A stretch of 53,023 nucleotides of DNA from Microcaldota archaeon (lineage in GTDB: Archaea; Micrarchaeota; Micrarchaeia; Anstonellales; Anstonellaceae), in NCBI GenBank assembly GCA_026413805.1, contig JAOAKE010000003.1, forward strand, positions 1 through 53,023, given 5' to 3'. Made by a program: the position numbers and the translations under genes. Within the stretch, counting starts at the first letter, position 1, and the number at the start of each line of letters is the position of its first letter. The notes below the pieces were generated by a model. It worked only from the letters and a program-made list of their open reading frames with translations, was not told the DNA's origin and searched no databases. Of this stretch, positions 41,376 to 49,323 are shown in pieces.

Positions 41376-41385
41376 GTTTTTATAT
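41376..41385 (+). promoter_or_regulatory. TATA box for the 41431 pilin
   Basis: TTTTTATATT about 50 bases before the ATG; a leader of about 25 nt containing GGAGG follows. Strong box and strong ribosome-binding site suggest high expression. Confidence 0.55.
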
Positions 41386-41430
41386 TGTGTTGGGCTATCT
41401 AACACTGTTTAATGCTCATGGAGGATTTTT

Positions 41431-41913
41431 ATGGCAGCATTCAAAGGGCAGGGTGCGACAGAATACTTGGTTTTGCTTGCAGTTGTTCTTATAATTGCGC
41501 TCATTTCAATAGCCCTACTGAACTTCTTTCCAGGAATTGCCGCAGACGCAAAAATAACCCAATCTGAGGCTTATTGGAAAGGCGAGGCAAAGCCATTTTC
41601 AATCCAAAGCCACTCTTTCACGACAGCGGGGACCTTGACTTTAGTTGTGCAAAACGTAGGCCCGGATGCCCTGACAATAAGCGCCATTAATGTTTCAGGG
41701 GCAGGGATAAGCGGCTCTCCTACCATGTCGCCTTCCACCCCTGTAGTTGGAGGAGGGGCAACCCAGACAATAACCCTTTCAGGATACACAGTTGGAGGAG
41801 GGGCAACCGCAGGCAACATATACGAGCTTACAATTAACATAAGCTACACCAATCCAAATGGGCTTTCTTTGAGGCAATTTGGGGCAAAGCCCCTGGTAGG
41901 AAAATACACCTAA
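41431..41913 (+). CDS. Class III signal peptide major pilin-like protein
   Basis: 160 residues. The signal AAFKGQGATEYLVLLAVVL shows the KG|QGATEY cleavage motif cut by EppA-type peptidases. The exported part is short, Gly/Ser/Thr-rich and beta-stranded, with no cysteine (VVGGGATQTITLSGYTVGGG). Small size, simple composition and its own promoter with GGAGG suggest it is a major structural pilin, while the 10100-10795 protein would be a minor one (inference). Confidence 0.82.
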   Translation: MAAFKGQGATEYLVLLAVVLIIALISIALLNFFPGIAADAKITQSEAYWKGEAKPFSIQSHSFTTAGTLTLVVQNVGPDALTISAINVSGAGISGSPTMSPSTPVVGGGATQTITLSGYTVGGGATAGNIYELTINISYTNPNGLSLRQFGAKPLVGKYT

Positions 41914-41918
41914 GCAGA

Positions 41919-42887
41919 TTAAGGCAAAAGCCCAACCAGCCTCCCCCCTTCGCTGCTATAGCTTATTTTTTTCCCAATTAGCGACTGCCCCTTTATGCTT
42001 GCTGCTGTTTCTTTTTCCACTCCTTGCGGGACAAACCAAATGCCGAGCATCTGCAAGGCAGAATCAAGAGGAGCGCGATATTCTGCCCCGCCAATTTTGA
42101 AAACCATTTCCTGCCCATTTACCCTTGCCTCTTCCACCACCCCAGCCTTGTAATGGCGCTTCTGCCCCCTTGCCACTAGCCGAGAGTGGCGGTTGAAATG
42201 AAGCTCGCCCCCTCTGAAAAGGGCATTTTCAAGGATTATTCGTTGCCCTTCTTTCAAATGGACGGCTTCCTCTGGCACAGACCAAAAAATAACCCTGCAA
42301 CACTTTCCCTCATTGCATAGAAGAAAAGAGCGGGCAATTTTTTCTTTTCCCCCTGCCCTGTCGCGATATTTCAGGTCAGGCAGGATTTTTTCAACAACAC
42401 CTTCCACAGTGCAGCTTCCTTCCTTTAAGTTCTCAATTTTTGGCACCTCAGCAGATTTTAGCTTTCTGACTGCGCCTGCCCTTGAAATTGCTATTTCCCC
42501 GTCTTGCAGGTAAGCCCCCCTGACCTCTATCAAGTCCCCTGCGATGAGCTCTTCTTGCGCAAACGCAGCCTGTTCATTGTAAAGGACCAGCGTTGCGCTG
42601 CCAGTGGAATCAGACACATGCAGCCTAATAGAGCGGCTATTGTCAGGGTAGGTCTGGACAGGGAAAACACGGTCCACCTTTGCCTCAAAGGAAAACAAAA
42701 CATATGGCGAAGTTGCGTCCTTGAGCATGGTTTTTCTCTCAATGCTTATCCCGTTTTCCCTGCAAATCAGCCTTATTGCCGCCTCCCTTGTAAGCAGGCC
42801 TCCAAATTCATCTATCTTTGACTTTATCGAACCTTCAAGCCGGCTCCCAAGCCTATTGCGAAGCTGCCCTTCAAAATCCTCTTCCAT
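41919..42887 (-). CDS. RPA-like single-stranded DNA-binding protein
   Basis: 322 residues from ATG 42887 (a TTG at 42914 is in frame). An N-terminal helical region is followed by two OB folds: SFEAKVDRVFPVQTYPDNSRSIRLHVSDSTGSATLVLYN-type sequence at about 70-130 and a second at about 165-240 (SCTVEGVVEKILPDLKYRDR). This matches archaeal replication protein A. The cysteines CNEGKCC may be a reduced zinc site. Confidence 0.8.
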   Translation of the reverse strand: MEEDFEGQLRNRLGSRLEGSIKSKIDEFGGLLTREAAIRLICRENGISIERKTMLKDATSPYVLFSFEAKVDRVFPVQTYPDNSRSIRLHVSDSTGSATLVLYNEQAAFAQEELIAGDLIEVRGAYLQDGEIAISRAGAVRKLKSAEVPKIENLKEGSCTVEGVVEKILPDLKYRDRAGGKEKIARSFLLCNEGKCCRVIFWSVPEEAVHLKEGQRIILENALFRGGELHFNRHSRLVARGQKRHYKAGVVEEARVNGQEMVFKIGGAEYRAPLDSALQMLGIWFVPQGVEKETAASIKGQSLIGKKISYSSEGGRLVGLLP

Positions 42888-42945
42888 GCCAACCAAGATG
42901 CATCTTCTCGCCAATGTTTAAAATGTATGGTGCGTTTATCAATCC

Positions 42946-43845
42946 ATGGAGAAAAAGATAGTGACTGTCGGGCACATCGTCTATGACATACGCAACTACG
43001 TTGAAAAATTCCCTGAGCCAGACCACACCGCTGTAATGCGCATGCACCCAAAGGTTTCAGGCGGCGGCTCTGCTGCAAACGTAGCAGTCAATCTTGTGAA
43101 GCTTGGCTGGAAGTCAGGGGTGATTGGGAACGTCGGCAGCGACAGGCATGGGAAGTTCCTCCTTTCTGACTTGAAGAGGCGCGGCGTGGACACAAGCCAA
43201 GTCCGAGTATTCAACGGGATGTCAGGGCTTTCAGTGATAATAATTGACGAAGAGGGCGAGGTGCGAATAATTGAGGACTATGGGGTTGCAGACAGGCGCC
43301 GGGCAATTGACCCAAGCTACATAGCAGAATCCCGCTTCCTTCACATGAGCGGCTGCGCCTTTCACCTTCTTGACTCTGCAAGCAAGATAGCCTCAAAGCG
43401 CGGAATACCGATCTCTTTTGACCCCGGCAGGGCAGCGTCTCGGCTCGGCGAGCGCAAGCTTGCCCCAATACTGCACAGGGCAGAATACTTGATAATAAAC
43501 CGCAAGGAGCTCTTTGCAATGACTGGCTCGCGCGAAGAGGCGGCAGCAGCATGGCTTGCAAAAAAATACGACTTAATATGCGTCATAAAGCAGGGGGCGA
43601 GGGAGATAATTGTAAAAACCAAGTCGGCAGATTCATTTACAGTGGAGCCGTTTAATGTCAAGCCGGTTGACACCCTTGGCGCAGGAGATGCATTCTGCGC
43701 TGGCTTTATTGCAGGCGTGAATGAAAATCGCTCCCTTTATGAGTCAGTGCGCTTTGCAAACGCAGTTGCTGCTGCCAAGGTGCTTCGCAAGGGGGCGCAG
43801 TCTCTTCCTTCAAGGCGCTTCATTTGCAAAAGGTTCAAGCTGTGA
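42946..43845 (+). CDS. PfkB-family carbohydrate or nucleoside kinase
   Basis: 299 residues, ribokinase fold. N-terminal VSGGGSAANVAVNLVKLG and GNVGSDRHGKFLLSDL are the first PfkB signature; DTLGAGDAFCAGFIAGV is the second, with the catalytic Asp. Archaeal relatives phosphorylate ribose, nucleosides or fructose derivatives; the substrate cannot be fixed. It is followed 11 bases later by NAD kinase. Confidence 0.88.
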   Translation: MEKKIVTVGHIVYDIRNYVEKFPEPDHTAVMRMHPKVSGGGSAANVAVNLVKLGWKSGVIGNVGSDRHGKFLLSDLKRRGVDTSQVRVFNGMSGLSVIIIDEEGEVRIIEDYGVADRRRAIDPSYIAESRFLHMSGCAFHLLDSASKIASKRGIPISFDPGRAASRLGERKLAPILHRAEYLIINRKELFAMTGSREEAAAAWLAKKYDLICVIKQGAREIIVKTKSADSFTVEPFNVKPVDTLGAGDAFCAGFIAGVNENRSLYESVRFANAVAAAKVLRKGAQSLPSRRFICKRFKL

Positions 43846-43855
43846 GCTGGTGCTT

Positions 43856-44566
43856 ATGGCAAAAATAAGGCGCGTCGCAATAGTGGCAAATGAAAAAAAG
43901 CCAATAGCGCGGCAGGTGAAAAAGGCAGTTGCCCAATTTCTTGTCCAGCACAACATCAGGCCTGCTGCAAAGCCGCAGCTTGTGATTACTGTCGGCGGAG
44001 ATGGGACGGTCCTATTTTCAAAGAAATACTACGGAGTGCCTTTCTTTGCAATCGGCAGCAGCACCTCATTTATTTGCCAAGCAACCTTTCGCGACTGGAA
44101 GGAGAAGCTTTCCCGAGCCATCAGTTCATTGGAGGCTGAAAGGCGGCTGCTATTGGAAGGGCGCATTGGGAAAAAAAGGCTGCCCCTTGCCCTCAACGAA
44201 GTCGGAGTCAGAAGCCGCGAGCCAAGGATGGTTTCAATCTACCTGCGCGCCAATGGAAAGGAATTTGCCTTTCGCGCAGACGGGATAATTTTTTCCACCC
44301 CAACAGGCTCGCCGGCTTATTGCTATTCCTGCGGCGGCAGGCAGATGAAAAGGGCAGACTCCTGCTTTCAGGCAGTTGCAATTGCACCCTTCAGAAGGGC
44401 ATTTTCCCCAACGGTCCTTGGCAAGAGCACGGTATGCGAAGTAATGACAAGCGCAAGCAAGCAGCCAGATGTTTTTGTAGATGGGCAGGTTGTAGGCAGG
44501 CTGGCAAACGGGGAAAAACTCACAGTCAAGGCAAGCAAAAAGGGCTTCTACTTTGCAAAAATATAA
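43856..44566 (+). CDS. nadK: NAD kinase
   Basis: 236 residues, slightly short for the family. Motifs GGDGTVLFSKKYYGVPFFAIG-type (GGDGT near residue 45), ADGIIFSTPTGSPAYCYSCGG (conserved TPTGS.AY) and a final FVDGQ. It makes NADP from NAD. The ATG at 43856 overlaps nothing and follows GAGCTGGTG. A longer upstream frame is a shadow of the kinase gene. Confidence 0.88.
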   Translation: MAKIRRVAIVANEKKPIARQVKKAVAQFLVQHNIRPAAKPQLVITVGGDGTVLFSKKYYGVPFFAIGSSTSFICQATFRDWKEKLSRAISSLEAERRLLLEGRIGKKRLPLALNEVGVRSREPRMVSIYLRANGKEFAFRADGIIFSTPTGSPAYCYSCGGRQMKRADSCFQAVAIAPFRRAFSPTVLGKSTVCEVMTSASKQPDVFVDGQVVGRLANGEKLTVKASKKGFYFAKI

Positions 44567-44579
44567 GCAGGTTTCCTAT

Positions 44580-45791
44580 TCAGGAAAGCAGCGCGCGAAG
44601 GTAAAAGAGCGGGCTTTTTGCCTTTCCTTTTGCCTCGCTTTCAACAAGCATCGTGGAAAGCTCCCTTCTTAGCCACTCGCTTTTGCCTGCCTTTCCTATT
44701 ATCAGGTCAAGCAGAAAAGAGTGCCTTCCAAGCCTTTGGAGGTTCATGCTGTTGCTTATGTCCACTTCAATTTCCTTCCACAACTCTTGGCAGTACCTTT
44801 CAAATTCGCCCTCTGGCAAGTCGCCTTCCTGCAATTTCTTCCCAATGGTCCTTGCCAATATCCTTGCGCTTTTCATCGCATTTCCTATGCCTTCCCCTGA
44901 AAAGGGGTCAACAAGGGAGGCAGCATCCCCAACCAGCGCCCAGCCATTCCCTGCGCACTTTCTTTTTGCAGAAGCAAGCGGCAGGCTCCAGCCTTTCAGC
45001 TCGCCTTGGAGGCTTGCTTTCTCAAACCTGCCTTTAAACCTCTTGTTTTTCATGCAGTCTTGGAGCACCTTCCACAGGTTCAGCTTCTTTTTCTGCAGGT
45101 CCAAGACAAGCATTCCCACCCCTATGTTTGCCTCGTGCGATGAGAGAGGGAAAACCCAAAAATATCCTGGCATGCATTCGGGAAGAAAATGGACTTCTAT
45201 CTCCCTGCCCAGCCCTTCAACATTTGAGTAATAGCCACGAACTGCGCTGCAAAGGTGCTCTGCCCTTACAAAAGCAGCGCCGACCTTTCTTGCCACCACA
45301 GAATTTGCCCCATCAGCGCCGACTATCAGCTTGGCGTAATAGTTTTTTGCCTCTCCCATCTGGTCTTTTGAGCAAACTCCCACTGCCCGCTCGCCCTCAA
45401 ATATCACATCTACAACCTCTTCGCCTTCAATTGCAGTGCACACTTGCTTGGCATGGGAAAACAAAATGCTGTCAAGCTCGGCCCTCTTGCAGACAAACCC
45501 GCCTTCTTCTCCCTCTCCAATCTTTGCAAAATGCCCAGAAGGAGAGGAGAATATTATTCCGCCGCTGCGCAGAAACGCCTTCTTTGAAATTTTTTCCCGC
45601 AGGCCAAGCTCGTCAATTACTGCAAGCGCCTTTGCCCCAAGCGCATCGCCGCATGGCTTGTCCCTTGGGAATTTTTCCTTTTCCAAAAGCAAGACTCGTG
45701 CGCCCCTTTTTGCCAAAAGGGCAGCACAGCACGAGCCAGCCGGCCCTCCGCCAACAACCACAGCGTCAAATACATTTTCCGAAGCATCCAT
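44580..45791 (-). CDS. Geranylgeranyl reductase family flavoprotein
   Basis: 403 residues. FAD Rossmann motif VVVGGGPAGSCCAALLAKRG, the family PRDKPCGDALG, and GDAASLVDPFSGEGIGNAM. In archaea such enzymes saturate the isoprenoid chains of membrane lipids. The start ATG at 45791 has a run of G/C and a TATA box (45824-45833) about 35 bases upstream, shared divergently with the 45866 gene. Confidence 0.88.
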   Translation of the reverse strand: MDASENVFDAVVVGGGPAGSCCAALLAKRGARVLLLEKEKFPRDKPCGDALGAKALAVIDELGLREKISKKAFLRSGGIIFSSPSGHFAKIGEGEEGGFVCKRAELDSILFSHAKQVCTAIEGEEVVDVIFEGERAVGVCSKDQMGEAKNYYAKLIVGADGANSVVARKVGAAFVRAEHLCSAVRGYYSNVEGLGREIEVHFLPECMPGYFWVFPLSSHEANIGVGMLVLDLQKKKLNLWKVLQDCMKNKRFKGRFEKASLQGELKGWSLPLASAKRKCAGNGWALVGDAASLVDPFSGEGIGNAMKSARILARTIGKKLQEGDLPEGEFERYCQELWKEIEVDISNSMNLQRLGRHSFLLDLIIGKAGKSEWLRRELSTMLVESEAKGKAKSPLFYLRALLS

Positions 45792-45823
45792 TTTGCAGCC
45801 CCCCCTTTTTATCCTGCACAACT

Positions 45824-45833
45824 ATATAAATAA
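45824..45833. promoter_or_regulatory. TATA box TATATAAATA between divergent genes
   Basis: Lies 33 bases from the reductase start and 33 from the plus-strand GTG. It is flanked by CACAACT/AGTTGTG (45817-45838), an inverted repeat that could bind a regulator. Confidence 0.55.
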
Positions 45834-45865
45834 GTTGTGTTAAAAAAATAAGAAATAGGTAATAA

Positions 45866-46480
45866 GTGGCGCAGGTGGGATTTGTGCAAAAAGCAGCAGT
45901 TGCCTTAATTTTTTTTGCAAGCCTGCTCTATCCTTCCCCAGAAGATAAAATCCTGTTTTCGCAAAACATATCCTATACAGGCGGCTTTGCAAGGGAGTTT
46001 GCAGTCTATTCCCCTCTGCCTCAATTTAGCGCCACTCCAAGCCCATACACCAAAATAGTTGTTTCTTACACTAATGGCAAAGAGCCCCTGCAAGACGTGG
46101 TATTATACGAGCAAATCCCGCCCTCAATAACCCGCTACAGAAGCAGGATTTTCTTCCAAGATGCCCCGGCAGTGATATCGGCGCAGGAGAATGTTTCTTT
46201 TGGGTGGCGCATTCGTTCACTTGCACCTGGCGAGAGCGTCAGCTTCACCTATTTTATAAACAGCCAGCTGGATGAAAAAATGATGAGGAAGTTTGGAAGG
46301 CCCCAAATACAGCCTGCAAACAATTCTTCGGCAGCCACACAAGAGCCAAAAGAAAACCCAATTGCAGCTGCCATGCTCTCCTTGCCGTATGGGCTGGAAC
46401 AAATCCTTTTGGCAGCTGCTGTCTTGTTTGTATTGATTTTTCTTATAGTGCTTGCCCGCTCAATAAAAGTGGTCCGGTAA
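45866..46480 (+). CDS. Exported membrane-anchored protein
   Basis: 204 residues beginning with GTG at 45866. An N-terminal hydrophobic segment (VALIFFASLLYPSPEDK) is followed by an extracellular beta domain with KEPLQDVVLYEQIPPSITRY and LAPGESVSFTYFI, resembling the DUF11/CARDB type of conserved-repeat surface domain. A C-terminal membrane helix (LAAAVLFVLIFLIVLA) is followed by RSIKVVR. Topology and domain are clear; function is not. Confidence 0.65.
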   Translation: MAQVGFVQKAAVALIFFASLLYPSPEDKILFSQNISYTGGFAREFAVYSPLPQFSATPSPYTKIVVSYTNGKEPLQDVVLYEQIPPSITRYRSRIFFQDAPAVISAQENVSFGWRIRSLAPGESVSFTYFINSQLDEKMMRKFGRPQIQPANNSSAATQEPKENPIAAAMLSLPYGLEQILLAAAVLFVLIFLIVLARSIKVVR

Positions 46481-46490
46481 GCCTGCTGCC

Positions 46491-46955
46491 TTATTCTCTC
46501 TCGTCTTTTGAGTAGGTGAATTTTCCAAGCAGCCTCTCATACGAGAATATTTCATCTTCCTTGAAAAACCGCTCTATCTCCTTTTTCGCAGTTTCCTTTG
46601 AGTCAGAGGCGTGAATTATGTTGCACTGGGTAGAAAGGGCAAAGTCGCCTCGGATGGTTCCATTCTCAGCATTCCTTGCGTTTGTGGCACCGCACATTTT
46701 CCGCACTATTTCAACAGCGTCCTTGCCCTCAATTATTGCGACAACAACAGGAGAAGAGGACATGAATTCTACCAAGGATTCAAAAAACGGCTTTCCTTTC
46801 AAGTGGGCATAGTGCTCTTCAAGAAGCCTTCTTGAAAGCCTCATCATCTTCATGGCGGCGATTTGAAAGCCCCTTCGCTCAAACCTCTCAAGCACAGCAC
46901 CGCAAAGGCCCCTCTGGACGCAGTCAGGCTTGAGTATGATAAGTGTGCGCTCCAT
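46491..46955 (-). CDS. ndk: Nucleoside diphosphate kinase
   Basis: 154 residues. Starts ERTLIILKPDCVQRGLCG; the active-site histidine lies in QCNIIHASDS, where most members have RNIIHGSDS. GATNARNAENGTIRGDF is typical. Balances NTP pools. Last gene of the L7Ae-S28e-L24e-Ndk set, 4 bases after L24e, a conserved archaeal order. Confidence 0.95.
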   Translation of the reverse strand: MERTLIILKPDCVQRGLCGAVLERFERRGFQIAAMKMMRLSRRLLEEHYAHLKGKPFFESLVEFMSSSPVVVAIIEGKDAVEIVRKMCGATNARNAENGTIRGDFALSTQCNIIHASDSKETAKKEIERFFKEDEIFSYERLLGKFTYSKDERE

Positions 46956-46959
46956 AAGG

Positions 46960-47235
46960 CTACGCCCCCTGCTTCTTCTCCTGCGCTGCCTTTTTTTCAG
47001 CCAGCTTTTGCTCTATGTCCTTGGCAAGCGCAGATTCCTTCTTTTCCACTTCCTTTTTCTCGCTGGACAGGACAAAGCCCTTGCTCGTCCATTTTACAAG
47101 CCTGCCTTCCCTTTTCAGCTTTATCTGGTTTGCTTTGCACTTTGAAGAGCAGAAAGGAAGCGCAGTCCCATCTTTGAGGACATAAAGCTCTCCTGTCCCT
47201 CTTGGGATTTCATTGTTGCAAAAAGCACAATACAT
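46960..47235 (-). CDS. rpl24e: 50S ribosomal protein L24e with charged tail
   Basis: 91 residues. The treble-clef zinc site CAFCNNEIPRG and FCSSKCKANQIKLKREGR is complete in residues 3-45. From about residue 57 it continues as a Lys/Glu helix (SEKKEVEKKESALAK) not found in many archaeal L24e proteins, which are near 60 residues. Confidence 0.93.
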   Translation of the reverse strand: MYCAFCNNEIPRGTGELYVLKDGTALPFCSSKCKANQIKLKREGRLVKWTSKGFVLSSEKKEVEKKESALAKDIEQKLAEKKAAQEKKQGA

Positions 47236-47247
47236 ATTACCAGCCCA

Positions 47248-47463
47248 TCACTTTGCCTTTATCTCTTTTGCTTCCCGCTCAGTTTCAAGGAGCAGTATTA
47301 TGTCGCCTTTTTTCACAGGCCCCTTGACATTTCGCCTTATCACTCGCCCCTTGTCTTTGCCCTCAAGTATCTTGCACATTACTTGGTATATCTCCCCGTG
47401 GATGCCGGTCTTTACAATTACTTCCACCACCTCCACTGGGGTTGCATCCTGAGCTATTGCCAT
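47248..47463 (-). CDS. rps28e: 30S ribosomal protein S28e
   Basis: 71 residues, OB fold: TPVEVVEVIVKTGIHGEIYQV and GRVIRRNVKGPVKKGDIILL (each shown to limit) with C-terminal LLETEREAKEI. The ATG at 47463 matches the family; a short upstream extension does not. Lies between L7Ae and L24e. Confidence 0.93.
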   Translation of the reverse strand: MAIAQDATPVEVVEVIVKTGIHGEIYQVMCKILEGKDKGRVIRRNVKGPVKKGDIILLLETEREAKEIKAK

Positions 47464-47480
47464 GAAAACACCGCTTTTTG

Positions 47481-48014
47481 TCAAGCACCTTCAACAGGCA
47501 CCTTCTTTTCCTTTTTCGGCCTTGGCTCTTTTTGGGGCTTCTTTTCCTTCTTTGGCTTTTCTGCAGCCTTCTCTTTTTTCTCTTCGGGCTTTTCCTGAGG
47601 CTGAGCCTGGGCCTGTTTGCCTTCAGCCTCCTTTTTCTCCTCTTTCTTGGGGAAGAATTTAGCGAGCTTTTCAGCTATTCCCTTTACAAGCTCGGCTGCA
47701 TTGCCTGGCTTTTCAATTGCCACGGCAGCAGAAGGCACAGACAGGCCTGCTGCAGCCCCAAGCTCTTTCTTGGTTGGAACATAGCAGTATGGGACATTTT
47801 TTTCCTCGCAGATGATGGGAAGGTGCATTACCACCTCTTCCGGGTCAACATCCTCGGCAATCACCACCAGCGCAGCATTTCCTCCTTCAATTGCCTTGGT
47901 GGTTTCATTTGCCCCCTTTCTAACCCTGCCTGTGTCAGCAGCCACAGTGATTGCCTCAAGCGCCTTTGCCTGGACATCCTTTGGCGTTTCAAATTTGACA
48001 TATGACTTTGCCAT
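47481..48014 (-). CDS. rpl7ae: Ribosomal protein L7Ae with long charged tail
   Basis: 177 residues; the core of about 120 is standard L7Ae: RKGANETTKAIEGGNAALVV, AEDVDPEEVVMHLPIICEE and NVPYCYVPTKKELGAAAG. It binds kink-turns in rRNA, in box C/D and H/ACA guide RNAs and in RNase P RNA. From about residue 122 it carries a Lys/Glu/Pro/Gln tail (KKEEKKEAEGKQAQAQPQEK) absent from most L7Ae. Its leader contains a kink-turn (48022-48047), suggesting self-regulation. Confidence 0.95.
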   Translation of the reverse strand: MAKSYVKFETPKDVQAKALEAITVAADTGRVRKGANETTKAIEGGNAALVVIAEDVDPEEVVMHLPIICEEKNVPYCYVPTKKELGAAAGLSVPSAAVAIEKPGNAAELVKGIAEKLAKFFPKKEEKKEAEGKQAQAQPQEKPEEKKEKAAEKPKKEKKPQKEPRPKKEKKVPVEGA

Positions 48015-48021
48015 GCCTTTC

Positions 48022-48047
48022 ACCTCGCCCTTTTAGGGCTCATAGGC
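48022..48047 (-). promoter_or_regulatory. Kink-turn in the L7Ae leader, overlapping the Shine-Dalgarno
   Basis: On the minus-strand RNA: C-stem GCC (48047-48045) with GGU (48024-48022); three-base bulge UAU (48044-48042); tandem sheared pairs from GA (48041-48040) and GA (48026-48025); NC-stem GCCC (48039-48036) with GGGC (48030-48027); loop UAAAA. This is the full kink-turn consensus. The ribosome-binding site GAGGUGA starts at 48026, inside the motif, 7 bases before the ATG. Confidence 0.75.
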
Positions 48048-48064
48048 TCTTTTTCAAAAAGAGC
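48046..48064. repeat. Perfect inverted repeat upstream of the L7Ae kink-turn
   Basis: GCTCTTTTT and AAAAAGAGC (nine pairs) around a single central C. In the L7Ae transcript it would form a hairpin just 5' of the kink-turn, sharing two bases with it. A palindromic CCTTTTAAGG (48071-48080) beyond it is the likely TATA element. Confidence 0.55.
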
Positions 48065-48125
48065 GCTTTTCCTTTTAAGGCAAACCATTTTATAAATTTA
48101 TCTCAAATAAACCTTGGTGGTTTTC

Positions 48126-49286
48126 TTGAAAAAAATATCTCTTTTGCTTTCGCTTGCTGTTTTTCTGCTTCTTTTTGGCTGCACCATAAAAATTGACACG
48201 CAGCAGGAGATAAAAAAAGACGGCAAGGCCTATGTGAGGCAGGCCATTGACATATCCTCCCTTTTAAATTACACAGCCAGCCTTGGCGGCATTTATGGGG
48301 CAAGAGGCGAAGAAGAGCCTGACTATTCATATTCCCCGCAGGCCTATTCCAATTATCCTTCCTTTGAGTCGCAAAAGATTGAGCTTACCTATTCGCCATC
48401 AGATCTTAAAGAGCTCAGGGTAGGGGGTTCTGCCTCTCTTTCAATGTCGGTGAAGAACCTCGGTGAAGACCTCTCTTCGCTGAATATATATGTAAAAAGC
48501 AAGGCGCTGGTGCCGTCTTACTCCGGCTCGCTTGATGAGTTTGTCGGGGGCCTTAAAAAAAGAGAATCTCAAAACATATTTCTCAGCGGCGAAATAGCCA
48601 ATGTTTCGCCAGGCACCTACGAGTTCACAGTGATTGCAGAGTTTGACAGGGGCAGCCAAAAAGAGCTGAAGGCTGCCAAGACCTTCACCTTTGAGGTAAG
48701 GGAAAAGAAGGACGAACTTGCCGAATTGGACAAAACATACCAAGAACTGTGCGCCAACTACACGCGAAAAGACCCTGCGCTAAAATGCTCCTACAACAAC
48801 GGGATATTTAAGCTTGAAAAAGAGATTTCCCCTGATGGCGACACCTACAAGTTTGAAAAGAAAGAAGGCCTTTTTGAAACCACTTACGAGGCAGAAATCT
48901 CCATGCTGCCGCAGCTTGTAAAAGAGGAGAGTTCTTCCACGCCTTCGCTTAGCTCACGCCAAAAGAGGTTCAGCGAAGGGCTGGGCCAAGACCTGTCCTC
49001 TGCATCCTCACTCTTCCAGTTTGACTACACTATAAAGATGCCTGCCAAGATAACAAGCGCCCCGAACGGGAAAATATCTGACGACAAAACCAGCGTCACT
49101 TACGATGTCCTGAAGCTGTATGAGAAAAAGGAAAACATCCGCATAGTCGCTGTTGAGGAGAACGAAACGAACAAGATGATTGCATTTGGCGCGATAGGGG
49201 TGGTGGCCATCGCACTGGTTGGCGGGGCAGCATACCTGCTGTTGAGAAATAGGCCTGAGCAGCCTCCCTCCCAGCCCATGCAGTAA
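48126..49286 (+). CDS. Exported lipoprotein-like protein with C-terminal membrane helix
   Basis: About 386 residues from TTG 48126, chosen because GGTGG ends 6 bases upstream. The signal KKISLLLSLAVFLLLFGC ends in a lipobox-like LFGC. A beta-rich region follows, with a CARDB-like stretch (LRVGGSASLSMSVKNLGEDL), then a cysteine-containing helical part (LCANYTRKDPALKC). Near the end a helix AFGAIGVVAIALVGGAAYLLL is followed by a Pro/Gln tail. TTTATAAATTTA upstream (48089-48100) is its TATA box. Confidence 0.7.
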   Translation: MKKISLLLSLAVFLLLFGCTIKIDTQQEIKKDGKAYVRQAIDISSLLNYTASLGGIYGARGEEEPDYSYSPQAYSNYPSFESQKIELTYSPSDLKELRVGGSASLSMSVKNLGEDLSSLNIYVKSKALVPSYSGSLDEFVGGLKKRESQNIFLSGEIANVSPGTYEFTVIAEFDRGSQKELKAAKTFTFEVREKKDELAELDKTYQELCANYTRKDPALKCSYNNGIFKLEKEISPDGDTYKFEKKEGLFETTYEAEISMLPQLVKEESSSTPSLSSRQKRFSEGLGQDLSSASSLFQFDYTIKMPAKITSAPNGKISDDKTSVTYDVLKLYEKKENIRIVAVEENETNKMIAFGAIGVVAIALVGGAAYLLLRNRPEQPPSQPMQ

Positions 49287-49323
49287 ATCCCCTTTTTATT
49301 CTTTTTTCTCCATTCCCTAAAGC

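Noticed and set aside
43721..43855. Upstream extension of NAD kinase
   Set aside because: It lies inside the PfkB kinase coding sequence in another frame and does not match the NAD kinase N-terminus.
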